Both the position numbers and the translations under genes were made by a program. Of a stretch of 64,000 nt of DNA, positions 25,561-33,960 are shown in pieces. Where the stretch lies: contig NZ_JAUZDX010000021.1 of assembly GCF_030704685.1 (NCBI RefSeq), positions 59,415-123,414 on the forward strand. The letters run 5' to 3'. The notes under the pieces are model-generated. The model was not told the DNA's origin. It saw nothing but the letters and a program-made list of their open reading frames with translations, and did not search any database. Position 1 is the first letter of the stretch. Every line of letters begins with the position of its first letter. This DNA is from Acidovorax sp. A1169. GTDB lineage: Bacteria > Pseudomonadota > Gammaproteobacteria > Burkholderiales > Burkholderiaceae_C.

Positions 25561-25770
25561 CCGGTTTTCGGGCGTTTCGCTGCCATTCCTTCTACAGCGC
25601 AGGCTCTAACAGATTTCCGGCCACTTTCAGGCCGATTTCCCGCGCCAATTCGATTTGTGAAATCTATTGGATTTTTATTTTGATTGTTTGTTTTGTATTT
25701 TGTTGCCACTCTAATACATAAGCACTATGGCTAATTGCAAGGCGATGGGGGATGCTTCGCTATCGCTTTT

Positions 25771-25808
25771 GGAGGCGTGAAGGATGCTGTAAATGCCTTC
25801 ACTTCTCC
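25771..25808 (+). terminator. Strong hairpin upstream of the pilus operon
   Basis: GGAG-x-x-GTGAAGG pairs with CCTTCAC-TT-CTCC around a 12-base loop. A T-run (CCCTTTTT) follows only after about 20 bases, so it is a weak terminator or attenuator candidate. It precedes the operon promoter by about 95 bp and might end an upstream transcript. Confidence 0.4.
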
Positions 25809-25901
25809 TATGAAAAAAACCCTTTTTGACGGCGAAATCGGGGCACTGTCAAGGCGGGAAAAATCGACCGAAAACCACCCGAAAGAGTGATTGTTTTTTT
25901 C

Positions 25902-25929
25902 TTGACTTCAGTTATGCATTGTTTACAGT
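25902..25929 (+). promoter_or_regulatory. Candidate sigma-70 promoter of the pilus operon
   Basis: TTGACT (25902-25907) and TACAGT (25924-25929) are spaced by 16 bp. They lie 55 bp before the first prepilin ATG at 25984. The predicted start of transcription is near 25936, giving a short leader with GAGGA just before the ATG. Confidence 0.5.
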
Positions 25930-25983
25930 CGTTACATTTAGCAATCTTTCTTGTGTGCTCTTTTTTCAACGCCTGAGGACGTC

Positions 25984-26820
25984 ATGCGACCACTTTTTTC
26001 CCACTTGCCTATGCGGCGCAAACATGGCTCTGCCAGTCAAAGGGCAGCGCAAGGCGGCTTCACTTTGGTGGAGCTGGCGGTCGTTCTGGCCGTCATCGGC
26101 CTGATCATTGGCGCCGTCGCCATCGGCAAGGATGTACAGCGCAACGCCGAGTACACCAAGATCAAGAACAAGTTCATCGACCAGTGGGAGCAGGCCTACA
26201 ACCAGTACTACCAGCGCACGGGCGTGGTGGTGGGGGACAGCCAGGTTGCGCCGCGGATCATGGTGAATGGATCGAACTACACGGCGGTGGCTCCCTTGCC
26301 AACGTCGGGGGGCGATATGACTGCCATCGCTCCGCCGGCCACAATTTGTCAACACGCTCCAGAGGCCGGTGCTGTACGAGCTACGGTCACGCCACTGCTC
26401 ACCCTCCGGGAGCTGATCACGCGCACCGGTATCCGCATGCCGCCTGGCCGTGCGGAAGGGCAAGAGGATCTGTATGTTTACACCGACACCAACGGTTCTC
26501 CTCAGGAAATCCAGGTGTGCTTCCAGTGGAATCAACCTTCGTCAGCGGAGGGCTCTGGCAATGTCATGGTGATCGCTGGCCTGACGCCTGATCTGGCCCG
26601 CATGCTGGACCAGATGATCGACGGCAAGCCAGATGCACAGGAAGGGCGTTTCCGCATGAGGGGTGTGGACAACGGCACTGCCAATGGTCCTGGTGTGGAG
26701 TGGAAAGGCAATAACACTTATGGCCACGGTACCGCCGCCCCTACGGCTGCTGCATCTGGCGCCACGCGAGATGAAGACCAGGTCATGACATTGACCGCCA
26801 TTTACAAGATGAATCAGTAA
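25984..26820 (+). CDS. Large type IV prepilin-like protein 1 (major-type)
   Basis: This 278-residue prepilin has a basic leader of 25 residues ending GG. The class III signal G|FTLVELAVVLAVIGLIIGAV follows, with Phe1, Glu5 and a hydrophobic alpha-helix. The helix continues into IGKDVQRNAEYTKIKNKFID. The globular domain has RTGIRMPPGRAEGQEDLYVY, FQWN, NVMVIAGLTPDLARMLDQMI and an ending DEDQVMTLTAIYKMNQ. It is much larger than a normal 140-170-residue major pilin. Two paralogues follow directly and a fourth closes the operon. GAGGA precedes the ATG. The leading position suggests high expression as the main subunit. Confidence 0.88.
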   Translation: MRPLFSHLPMRRKHGSASQRAAQGGFTLVELAVVLAVIGLIIGAVAIGKDVQRNAEYTKIKNKFIDQWEQAYNQYYQRTGVVVGDSQVAPRIMVNGSNYTAVAPLPTSGGDMTAIAPPATICQHAPEAGAVRATVTPLLTLRELITRTGIRMPPGRAEGQEDLYVYTDTNGSPQEIQVCFQWNQPSSAEGSGNVMVIAGLTPDLARMLDQMIDGKPDAQEGRFRMRGVDNGTANGPGVEWKGNNTYGHGTAAPTAAASGATRDEDQVMTLTAIYKMNQ

Positions 26821-26841
26821 GCCGCGTGCGGGAACACCATC

Positions 26842-27687
26842 ATGAAAAATTCACTCAAGCAACCCCGTAGCAGCCTGAGCGCAATGCGCCAGCAAGGCTT
26901 CACCCTTGTTGAACTTGCCGTGGTCCTGGCTGTCATCGGCCTCATCATCGGTGCCGTTGCCATCGGCAAGGATGTGCAGCGCAACGCCGAGTACACCAAG
27001 ATCAAGAATAAGTTCATTGATCAGTGGGAGCAGGCCTACAACCAGTATTACCAACGCACGGGTGTTGTGCTTGGCGATAGCCAGACAGCTCCACAGAATA
27101 TGGTGAATGGTCAGGCTTACATCGCTACGGCTGGCGCAGTTCGCTCTGGCCGGGATATGAGCGCGATCGTGCCTCCGGCGGCCATTTGCCGTGGGTCCCT
27201 CGGACAGGGCATGAATCGATTGACTGTCAATACCGGCCTTCGTGAAATGATGACGCGCGCGGGCATCCGCATGCCTCCAGGCCGCGCAGAAGGCCTTGAA
27301 GACCGATACGTGTACCTGGATAGCAACGGCAACCCCCAGGAAGTCCAGGTCTGCTTCCAATGGAATGCGCCGATGAATTCAGCGACTGCTGACGCCTCCA
27401 CCAAAGGTGACGGCGCTGGCAACGTGATGGTGATCACAGGCTTGACGCCGGATCTCGCGCGCTCGCTGGACCAGATGATCGACGGCAAGCCTGATGCTCG
27501 CGAAGGCCGCTTCCGCCGTGAGGGCATCGTCAACAACGTCGGTGGGGCCATCAATGCACCAGGCCAGGAATGGCAGGCCAGTAACCGGGACAAGATCGGT
27601 ACCTCCGGCAACGCAGGTACCCGCGACTCGAACTTGGATGAAGACCAGGTGGAAATCGTCACGGCCATCTACCGCATGAATCAGTAA
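26842..27687 (+). CDS. Large type IV prepilin-like protein 2
   Basis: This 281-residue paralogue of the previous gene starts 21 bp after it. The 19-residue leader ends RQQG and is followed by FTLVELAVVLAVIGLIIGAV. About 70 residues from Phe1 to YYQRTGVV are identical to prepilin 1, although the DNA carries many silent changes. The globular part shares GIRMPPGRAEG, YVYLDSNGNPQEVQVCFQWN, DLARSLDQMIDGKPDAREGR and the ending DEDQVEIVTAIYRMNQ, but diverges between. This pattern suggests constraint on the filament core and freedom at the surface. Confidence 0.88.
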   Translation: MKNSLKQPRSSLSAMRQQGFTLVELAVVLAVIGLIIGAVAIGKDVQRNAEYTKIKNKFIDQWEQAYNQYYQRTGVVLGDSQTAPQNMVNGQAYIATAGAVRSGRDMSAIVPPAAICRGSLGQGMNRLTVNTGLREMMTRAGIRMPPGRAEGLEDRYVYLDSNGNPQEVQVCFQWNAPMNSATADASTKGDGAGNVMVITGLTPDLARSLDQMIDGKPDAREGRFRREGIVNNVGGAINAPGQEWQASNRDKIGTSGNAGTRDSNLDEDQVEIVTAIYRMNQ

Positions 27688-27753
27688 TTGACTGGGCTTT
27701 CGCCAGTCACTCTCATCAAACAATCCCCTCATTCAACCTCGTCGGAGATTTCG

Positions 27754-28683
27754 ATGAAACAGATGCAATCTTTTCGCAAGCTCGGCCGCAAGGTCCAGCA
27801 AGGTTTCACCCTAGTAGAACTGGCCATCGTGCTGGCCGTCATCGGGCTGATCATTGGCGCCGTGGCCATCGCCAAGGATGTGCAGCGCAATGCCGAATAC
27901 CAGAAGGCTATCAACAAGTACGCCTTCCAGTGGAAGATGGCTTACGACCAATACTACCAGCGCACCGGCGTTGTGTTGGGCGACTGCCAGCAAGCACCGA
28001 TCTTTGCGGTTAATGGAACTGAAACCACAATCAACAATGGTTCCGCTTGCACTCGGGCAGGCTCCATGGCAGTGGCGGGTATTCCAGGGAATTTTGGCAA
28101 CGGCGGCCTCAAAATCTGCAGCGGCCAAGGCTATACCGCAAATACTGTTGGATCTGGCGACAAAGGCTTGGCCAAGCAGAATCTGCGCGAACTCATGACC
28201 CGTGCTGGTGTGCGCATGCCGCCCGGTCGCGGTGAAGGGCATGAGGACCGTTTCCTGTACGTGGACTCCAATGGCAACGGCGCTGAACTGCAGGTTTGCT
28301 TTCAGTGGAATCCGCCAGGAACAGCCAGCGGTGCAGGTAACGTGATGGTGATCCGGGGCCTCACTCCCGACTTGGCGCGTTACATGGACCAAGTGATTGA
28401 TGGCAAGCCCGACTCCCGCGAAGGCCGCTTCCGCATCCAGGGCCGCCCAGTCCATGACAACACCGCGGACGCGAATGCTCCCGGCACCCAGTGGGAAGCC
28501 AACAACACACAGGGTGTGAAGCTCGTCACGACGGATCCCAGCGGGTCAGTGATGGCCGGCAACGTCGACGCGCCTTCCGCCGTGGTCAATACCAGCGGCA
28601 ATGCTGGTGGCACCGTCACGGGCCGTACGTTGGACGAAGACCAGGTCATCCTGCTGACCGCCCACTGGATCATGGAGCAGTAA
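27754..28683 (+). CDS. Large type IV prepilin-like protein 3
   Basis: This 309-residue third paralogue has an 18-residue leader ending VQQG, then FTLVELAIVLAVIGLIIGAV. The helix reads IAKDVQRNAEYQKAINKYAF, more diverged than the first two. It adds two cysteines (GDCQQAP and NGSACTRAG) and a longer C-terminal part. The family blocks GVRMPPGRGEGHEDRFLYVD, DLARYMDQVIDGKPDSREGR and LDEDQVILLTAHWIMEQ remain. GGAGA precedes ATG 27754. The extra cysteines could form a variable disulfide loop. Confidence 0.88.
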   Translation: MKQMQSFRKLGRKVQQGFTLVELAIVLAVIGLIIGAVAIAKDVQRNAEYQKAINKYAFQWKMAYDQYYQRTGVVLGDCQQAPIFAVNGTETTINNGSACTRAGSMAVAGIPGNFGNGGLKICSGQGYTANTVGSGDKGLAKQNLRELMTRAGVRMPPGRGEGHEDRFLYVDSNGNGAELQVCFQWNPPGTASGAGNVMVIRGLTPDLARYMDQVIDGKPDSREGRFRIQGRPVHDNTADANAPGTQWEANNTQGVKLVTTDPSGSVMAGNVDAPSAVVNTSGNAGGTVTGRTLDEDQVILLTAHWIMEQ

Positions 28684-29187
28684 TTGAACGGCACCCGTAC
28701 CGTCAAGCTCGGGGCCCTGGCCCTGGCCACCGCCTTGCTGGCTGGTGGCGCCTGGCTGGCGCAAAGTGGGCTCAAGCGGCTGGCGTTCGAGCGCCAGCAG
28801 ACAGCCCAATTGCGCCAGAGCCTGGACAGCGCCCGTAACCTCATGCCCGAGGTGGAGCAGCGCGAGCGCCTCGTGCAGTCGCTCAAGCAGGTGGCGCAAC
28901 AGGTAGACCGCCTGGGCTTCGATCCCGCGCAGTGGGGCGAGCGCAAGCTGCGTCGTACGGTGGGGCCCGCCAGTCGGGTGGAAGCGGCTCAGTTCCTGGG
29001 CGAGTTGGGCCGCGGTGGCGCGGGTTCCATCTTCGTCGCCGATGTTTTCGAGATCGCCACGGCGACCCCGGAAACAGGTTTGTTCCACTCGCCCTTGCCG
29101 GGTGACAGAGGGCTGACGCTGGGAGCCAGCGGCACGCTGTACTTCCAGACGGTTTCCGTTGCCCCCCCGCCCAGGACCATGCCATGA
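28684..29187 (+). CDS. Pilus inner-membrane protein (PilO/MshJ-like)
   Basis: This 167-residue protein has one N-terminal membrane helix (KLGALALATALLAGGAWLAQ). A coiled-coil segment follows (LAFERQQTAQLRQSLDSARN to QVAQQVDRLGF, residues about 36-78), then a small periplasmic domain. That is the layout of PilO/GspM/MshJ, which joins PilN and PilP. Sequence identity to those families is low, so this rests mainly on layout and position. The TTG start directly follows the previous stop; GGAG lies 8 bp upstream and no ATG is available early. Its stop overlaps the next ATG. Confidence 0.55.
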   Translation: MNGTRTVKLGALALATALLAGGAWLAQSGLKRLAFERQQTAQLRQSLDSARNLMPEVEQRERLVQSLKQVAQQVDRLGFDPAQWGERKLRRTVGPASRVEAAQFLGELGRGGAGSIFVADVFEIATATPETGLFHSPLPGDRGLTLGASGTLYFQTVSVAPPPRTMP

Positions 29188-30494
29188 GCGCTGCTGCCGA
29201 ACACGTTTACCGCGTCGCCAATGCCGGGTGGGTGCATTGCCACGGCCACGAGGCGCAGGACGTGCCTGCCTGGCCCCGGCTCACGCATACCGCGCTGGTG
29301 GTGCTGGACCTGGACGACGTCTTCACCGATGTCTGGCGCTTTGAGGGCAAGTCCGAATACGCCACGGCGCTGATCGAAAAGCGCGTGCGCACGCAAGGCT
29401 TGGTGGAGGGATCGGCCCACATCATCATGCACCGCATGCTCAAGTTGCCCGGTGGCTTCCAGGCCTTTTTCTCGGCGGTGTCGCTGGATCTGTGGCAACG
29501 CAGCTCGCAGTGGGCGAAGGAGCAGAACGACCACTGCCTGGTGATGACCACCGGTGGCCTGCTGTGCAATGGCGTGGACGTGGGCCAGGCGCGCCTGCTG
29601 CTCTCGCAGCGCCGGCTGATGTGCTTTGCCCACAGCGAGGAGGGCATGGTGTTCGCCTCGACCCAGGCGCTGGGTTCGGGCGCTTCGGCCATGACCAGTT
29701 CTGCCCAGGTGCTGGTGGCCAACCAGAGTGCGCTGCTCAGCCGCCTGGGGCCCGATGCGGTGGAGTGGGGTGCCTTGTGGAGTACTCAGCCCGCCGATGG
29801 CGAGATCTGTGTATCGGCCCTGCAGGGCGTGCTGGGCAGCGCACCCGTGGTGATGCAGGCTGCGGAACTGTCGCTTGCAGGCGAGCGGGTGCAGACGGTG
29901 ATGCCAGCTTTGGCGCGTGACGCTGCAGGCCGGCATGCCCTCAACCCCTTTTCGGAGCGCGTGGCCTGGCGCGCAGAACGCTGGGTGGCATCGATCACGG
30001 CGCTCACGGCGGTGGTTGGCGGTGCGTTGGTTGCCGTGGGTGCATTCACCAGCCAGCAGGCGGATGTCCAACGCGAGGAAAGCCAGACCCAGCGCGCGCA
30101 GCTTGCGGCAATGCAGCAACGCATCCAGGCCGTGACTACGGTGCAGGCACCCCAGCAACTGCTGCCGGTGGCAGAGTTTTCTCGCACGCTGGATGAAGGT
30201 GCGCGCTACGACCCCATGGCCTTCCTGGCCGTGCTGAAGGCTTCGACGAACCAGAACATCCGCATCGTGCGTGTGAAGCTGGAGTCTGCCCAGCAGCCAC
30301 AGACCCGCCCGCGCGCCTTCCGCGTGGACGGCGTGGTGGCACCCGGTGCATCTGCATCCATCACCCGTTGGGTGAGCCAGATGGTTGCAGCCGGCTGGAC
30401 GTTGAAGGCCGTGGATCCGGCAGATTCCACCCCCGGTGCTTTCTCCTATGAACTGGTTGCCAAGGCTGCCGCATCCGGAAACTTGAAACCATGA
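29184..30494 (+). CDS. Pilus assembly protein (GspL/PilM-PilN-like fusion)
   Basis: This 436-residue protein has a cytoplasmic N-terminal domain of about 265 residues with strands such as LTHTALVVLDLDDVF and VEWGALWSTQ. A single membrane helix follows (WVASITALTAVVGGALVAVG, residues about 267-288). Then comes a coiled coil (EESQTQRAQLAAMQQRIQAV) and a C-terminal ferredoxin-like part (NIRIVRVKLESAQQ, FRVDGVVAPG, GWTLKAVD). This is the GspL layout, or PilM fused to PilN; MshI-type genes occupy this place in MSHA operons. The N-terminal ATPase motifs of PilM are not evident. It overlaps both neighbours by ATGA. Confidence 0.6.
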   Translation: MSAAAEHVYRVANAGWVHCHGHEAQDVPAWPRLTHTALVVLDLDDVFTDVWRFEGKSEYATALIEKRVRTQGLVEGSAHIIMHRMLKLPGGFQAFFSAVSLDLWQRSSQWAKEQNDHCLVMTTGGLLCNGVDVGQARLLLSQRRLMCFAHSEEGMVFASTQALGSGASAMTSSAQVLVANQSALLSRLGPDAVEWGALWSTQPADGEICVSALQGVLGSAPVVMQAAELSLAGERVQTVMPALARDAAGRHALNPFSERVAWRAERWVASITALTAVVGGALVAVGAFTSQQADVQREESQTQRAQLAAMQQRIQAVTTVQAPQQLLPVAEFSRTLDEGARYDPMAFLAVLKASTNQNIRIVRVKLESAQQPQTRPRAFRVDGVVAPGASASITRWVSQMVAAGWTLKAVDPADSTPGAFSYELVAKAAASGNLKP

Positions 30495-31090
30495 AATACG
30501 CAGCACTGCTCTTGAATGTGGTTGCCGTCGCATTGCTAGGCTGGGCGATGTACGGCGTGGTGCAACTGGCCCAGGCGCGCACCCCCAATGTACGCCCACC
30601 TGAAATGGCCTTGGCCGCACTGCCGGAGGCGCTGCGCACCGACCAGGCGAAGGTGATGGATGCCTTCGGAGCGATGGCCCGCGTGCAGCAACAGGCGGCC
30701 GCCCAGGGGGTCGACCCGCAAAGCCTGATCGCGTTGCCTGCTCCCGGCCGCGAAATCGTGGGCAGCGTGCAGATGCCACGCCGCTCGCTGTCGCTGCACC
30801 TGGATGACCTGGCTGGGGAAACGCAGTCCGTCGTGATCGACGACCGCCTGGCCCGCCAGGGCACTTGGCTGGCGGAAGGCGGCCGCATCACCAGGGTGGA
30901 GCCCAACAAGGTCGTGATCTCCGAACGCCTGGGTCGCCAGACGCTGACCCTGCCCGAGACGGGGCTGCGGGTCGGCACCTTGCGCTGGCCCGATGGCTCG
31001 CTGGCCAGTATCAACACCCAGCAGTTCAAGGCGGGCGTGCCCGGCACGGCGCAGGACAACGCCCAGGGGCAGATCAGGAGCCTGCCGTGA
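30491..31090 (+). CDS. Pilus assembly protein (PilP/GspC/MshK-like)
   Basis: This 199-residue protein has one N-terminal membrane helix (AALLLNVVAVALLGWAMYGV). A linker follows, then a small beta domain near residues 110-170: VIDDRLARQGTWLAEGGRIT, RVEPNKVVISERLGRQTLTL. The alternation (rL..G..l..GgrI..I....V.l...G....L.L) is that of the PilP/GspC homology region, which contacts the secretin N-domains. It is followed after 132 bp by the secretin gene, as in MSHA operons. It overlaps the preceding gene by 4 bp. Confidence 0.65.
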   Translation: MKYAALLLNVVAVALLGWAMYGVVQLAQARTPNVRPPEMALAALPEALRTDQAKVMDAFGAMARVQQQAAAQGVDPQSLIALPAPGREIVGSVQMPRRSLSLHLDDLAGETQSVVIDDRLARQGTWLAEGGRITRVEPNKVVISERLGRQTLTLPETGLRVGTLRWPDGSLASINTQQFKAGVPGTAQDNAQGQIRSLP

Positions 31091-31222
31091 ACCTGGGCGC
31101 CGCCGTGACTGTGCGTGCACCGGCGGCTCCCAAGTAATGGCCAGACAGCCTGAAGTGCGCACCCAGAAGAACCAACTTTCAAGAAATCCATGAAGCACCC
31201 GAGTGGTGCCAAGGACAGCGAT

Positions 31223-33019
31223 ATGAACCAATCTCCGATCTTCACGCCCATTGCCTTGCTTTGCGCTGCGTTCATTCTCAGTGGGTGCGCCAACAATCCA
31301 CCGCGCAGCGTATCGAGCCTGCCCGCGCCGGACACCGCGGCTGCCGATCAGATGCGCGAGAACGCGGTGCAGGAGGCCAAGCGCCTGCTGGAGCACCAGC
31401 AACTGCTGCTGGCCGAACTGAACAGGGCCGCGCAGCCTCCGGTGATTGTGCCCATGGCGCCCGTGTTCGATCCGCTGGAAGGCAAACTGATCAACGTGGC
31501 CATGTCCAAAGCCAGTATCAGCCAGATCCTGGGGGCATTCGCCGATGCCGGCAACCTCAACCTGATCGTGGACCCCAACGTGCTCAAGGGCGGACAACTG
31601 GCCGACATGCACTTGCGCCAGGTCACGCTGCGCGAAGGCTTCAACGAAGTCATGCGCACCTACGACGTGGCGGGTGAGTTCCGCGGCAACACGCTGCGCG
31701 TGAACCTCACCGAAGAAAAATTCTTCTCCCTCAACTTCCTGAACGCCAAGACAAGCATCCAGATGGGTTCTGGCGGCAATGTGTTCGGTGGCAGCGGAGG
31801 CAGTGGCGGCGGCAGCAGCGGTGGTGGTGGCAGCAGTGGCGGCGGCTCGGGGGCGCAGCAGGGCAATCTGACACTGTCGGGCTCCGGTGGCAGCAGCACC
31901 GACCCCTACCAGGACATCGAAGGCGCGCTCAAAGCCATCCTGGGTGATGGCCAGCAAGGCCGCAACCAGCCGCAGCTCCAGCAGATGCAGTCTGGACAGG
32001 GCCAGCAGATCGCCCCCGGCGCGTCTTCCGCCTGGATCGGTGGTTCCGGCCAGCAGGGCGTGCAGCAAGGCGCCCTGGCGGCATCCACCATGGGCGAAGA
32101 CACCGGCTTCACCCTGAACAAGATGACGGGCACGCTTTATGTCAAGGGTCGCCCGTCAAAGATGCGCGCCGTGGAAAAGATGCTTGCCCAGGTGCACAAG
32201 GTGCTGGGCAAACAGGTGTATGTCGAGGCACAGCTGATCGATGTGCAGCTGTCTGACAACTTCGAATTTGGCGTCGACTGGACCTCGCTGCGCAGCCGCC
32301 TGGCCACGGGCTTCGGCTCCTCGCCCATGCAGATGGGCGGAAGTGCCGGGACCCTGCCCAACGCAGGCAATGGTTATCCGGCGCGTGCGATCTCTATCCC
32401 CGCTGCGCTCATCGGCAGCCTCACGGGGCCTGCGTTTGGCGCCTCCTACCAAGGCAGCAACTACGGCATCGTGATCAACGCGCTGCGCTCGTTCGGCAAC
32501 CTCAAGGTTCTGTCCAACCCCAATGTGCAGGTTCGCAATGGCACGCCAGCGCTGTTGTCGGTGGGCACCAGTTCGCGCTACGTGTCGCAGTCGGCCTCCA
32601 CACAGACGGCGCCCGGGGGCGGTGCAACCACGACCTCTTCCAGCGTGCAGACCGACACGGTGTTCTCCGGCGTGATGGTGGGTGTTCTGCCCATGGTGCG
32701 CGAAGACGGCCGCATCGAGCTGCTGATCAATCCCATGCAAAGCGACGTGGATCCCGCCAGCCTGCAACTGGTGGCCGTGGGCGGTGACAACCTCGTATCG
32801 CTGCCCAAGGTGAGCTACAAGGGCCTGACAACCACCCTCAACGTGGGTGACGGCGACGTGGTGGTGGTGGGCGGGCTGATCGACCAGCGTACGTCCAACA
32901 ACGACCGTGGCGCGCCAGGTGTGTCCGATGTCCCTTTGCTGGGCAAGCTGTTCGGCAATGAGAACAAGGTGCATGGCAGCCGTGAGCTGGTGATCGTTCT
33001 GCGGGCGCGTGTGCTATGA
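31223..33019 (+). CDS. Outer-membrane secretin (MshL/PilQ/GspD-type lipoprotein)
   Basis: This 598-residue protein has a lipoprotein signal (LSGC, Cys22), unusual for PilQ but usual for MshL. The N-domain is NLIVDPNVLKGGQLADMHLR with RVNLTEEKFFSLNFLNAKTS at about residues 105-190. A Gly/Ser-rich linker (residues about 186-213) is followed by a Gln-rich stretch. The secretin core starts near residue 300 (GKQVYVEAQLIDVQLSDNFE). It ends with LKVLSNPNVQVRNGTPALLS, the VPLLGKLF motif and REIVIVLR-like SRELVIVLRARVL. It forms the outer-membrane channel for the filament. ATG 31223 is chosen because it begins the signal peptide. Confidence 0.92.
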   Translation: MNQSPIFTPIALLCAAFILSGCANNPPRSVSSLPAPDTAAADQMRENAVQEAKRLLEHQQLLLAELNRAAQPPVIVPMAPVFDPLEGKLINVAMSKASISQILGAFADAGNLNLIVDPNVLKGGQLADMHLRQVTLREGFNEVMRTYDVAGEFRGNTLRVNLTEEKFFSLNFLNAKTSIQMGSGGNVFGGSGGSGGGSSGGGGSSGGGSGAQQGNLTLSGSGGSSTDPYQDIEGALKAILGDGQQGRNQPQLQQMQSGQGQQIAPGASSAWIGGSGQQGVQQGALAASTMGEDTGFTLNKMTGTLYVKGRPSKMRAVEKMLAQVHKVLGKQVYVEAQLIDVQLSDNFEFGVDWTSLRSRLATGFGSSPMQMGGSAGTLPNAGNGYPARAISIPAALIGSLTGPAFGASYQGSNYGIVINALRSFGNLKVLSNPNVQVRNGTPALLSVGTSSRYVSQSASTQTAPGGGATTTSSSVQTDTVFSGVMVGVLPMVREDGRIELLINPMQSDVDPASLQLVAVGGDNLVSLPKVSYKGLTTTLNVGDGDVVVVGGLIDQRTSNNDRGAPGVSDVPLLGKLFGNENKVHGSRELVIVLRARVL

Positions 33020-33960
33020 GCCTCATCCACGACGCGCTGAAATCCATGGATACGGCAGCAGCAGCCCCTGCTGCGCCCGCTCCAGTGCGGCCGCGTGCCA
33101 ATGCCGCGCCGCGCGGCGGCCGTCCTGCATGGCTGGACGGTGCCCTGGCCTTCGCCATCGTGGTGGCTGCGGGTGGTCTGGGTTGGGTGATCTGGCAGAG
33201 CCAGAAGCAACCCAAGCCCCAGCCGTACGTGGTGGCCCCGGCTGCACCAGCACCTCAGGTGGTTCTTGCTCCTGCAGCGGCCGCTTCGCTGCCGTTGGTA
33301 GCGGTGCAGACCACCGCTGGTACCACGCCGATTGCTGATTCGCCCGTGGTGGTTGCTACGACCGCAATGCCTGCGCCTTCGGTATCCGCACCAGCCGCGC
33401 AACCACGGTTTGTACTAGCCCCGGTGCAGGCCGCCGAGCCCGCTGCTGCCGTGGTGGTCGCGCAGTCCGCAACCAGCCAGGCTGACAACGTAACGGTAGC
33501 ACCGCGGCCTGCGGCAATGCCTCGCCCCGCGCTTACGGCGCGCGCTGCCGTACAGCCCGCAGTGGCGCCGCTGTCCGCGCCGGTGGTGGACGAAACGCCG
33601 GTGGAGTTGCGCTTCGCCCGCTTCGTGGCCGCCATGAAGAACAACCAGACCGTCGATGCCGAGCGCGAGCTGGCCGCCCTCAAGGCCCGCCTGCCCGCTG
33701 GCTCCCTGGGCCTGCTGCGTGCCCAGGCCTGGTTCGACCTGCGCGGCGGCAACGATGCCGCCGCTGCCGAGCAGTACCGCGCCATCCTGGACCGCATGCC
33801 TGGCGATGAAGAGGCATCCATCAACCTCGCCAGCATCCACAGCCGCCGGGGCAAGCCCGAGGAGGCCCGTGCGACGCTGGACACCGCACTGCGCCTGTCC
33901 CCCGACTCTGCCGCGCTGCGCTCTGCCCTGGGTCAGTTCACCCCCAACGCCCGCCAATGA
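33016..33960 (+). CDS. TPR-containing inner-membrane pilus protein (MshN-like)
   Basis: This 314-residue protein begins SLIHDALKSMD, the short N-terminal helix seen in MshN/GspB-type proteins. One membrane helix follows (residues about 42-61, LDGALAFAIVVAAGGLGWVI), then a Pro/Ala/Val-rich periplasmic linker to about residue 195. The C-terminal TPR array (VELRFARFVAAMKNNQTVDA, GDEEASINLASIHSRRGKPE and ATLDTALRLSPDSAAL) covers about 110 residues. MshN-like proteins connect the envelope ATPase system to the secretin. It overlaps both the secretin and the ATPase genes by ATGA. Confidence 0.75.
   Translation: MSLIHDALKSMDTAAAAPAAPAPVRPRANAAPRGGRPAWLDGALAFAIVVAAGGLGWVIWQSQKQPKPQPYVVAPAAPAPQVVLAPAAAASLPLVAVQTTAGTTPIADSPVVVATTAMPAPSVSAPAAQPRFVLAPVQAAEPAAAVVVAQSATSQADNVTVAPRPAAMPRPALTARAAVQPAVAPLSAPVVDETPVELRFARFVAAMKNNQTVDAERELAALKARLPAGSLGLLRAQAWFDLRGGNDAAAAEQYRAILDRMPGDEEASINLASIHSRRGKPEEARATLDTALRLSPDSAALRSALGQFTPNARQ

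Larger units (their letters stand above)
25561..25983 (+). promoter_or_regulatory. AT-rich leader region of the pilus operon
   Basis: From about 25600 the DNA becomes markedly AT-rich (runs such as ATTGGATTTTTATTTTGATTG) compared with both flanks. It holds several hairpins, including the strong one at 25771-25808, and a promoter at 25902-25929. No convincing reading frame is seen. The length, composition and hairpins suggest transcriptional control, possibly H-NS-like silencing or a regulatory RNA. I could not match it to a known riboswitch; the conserved cyclic-di-GMP-I aptamer core is not visible. Confidence 0.5.

Noticed and set aside
25984..28683. Tandem prepilins as a recent duplication or phase-variation cassette
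   Set aside because: The shared regions differ at many silent sites, so the copies are old; no flanking direct repeats or recombinase are seen.
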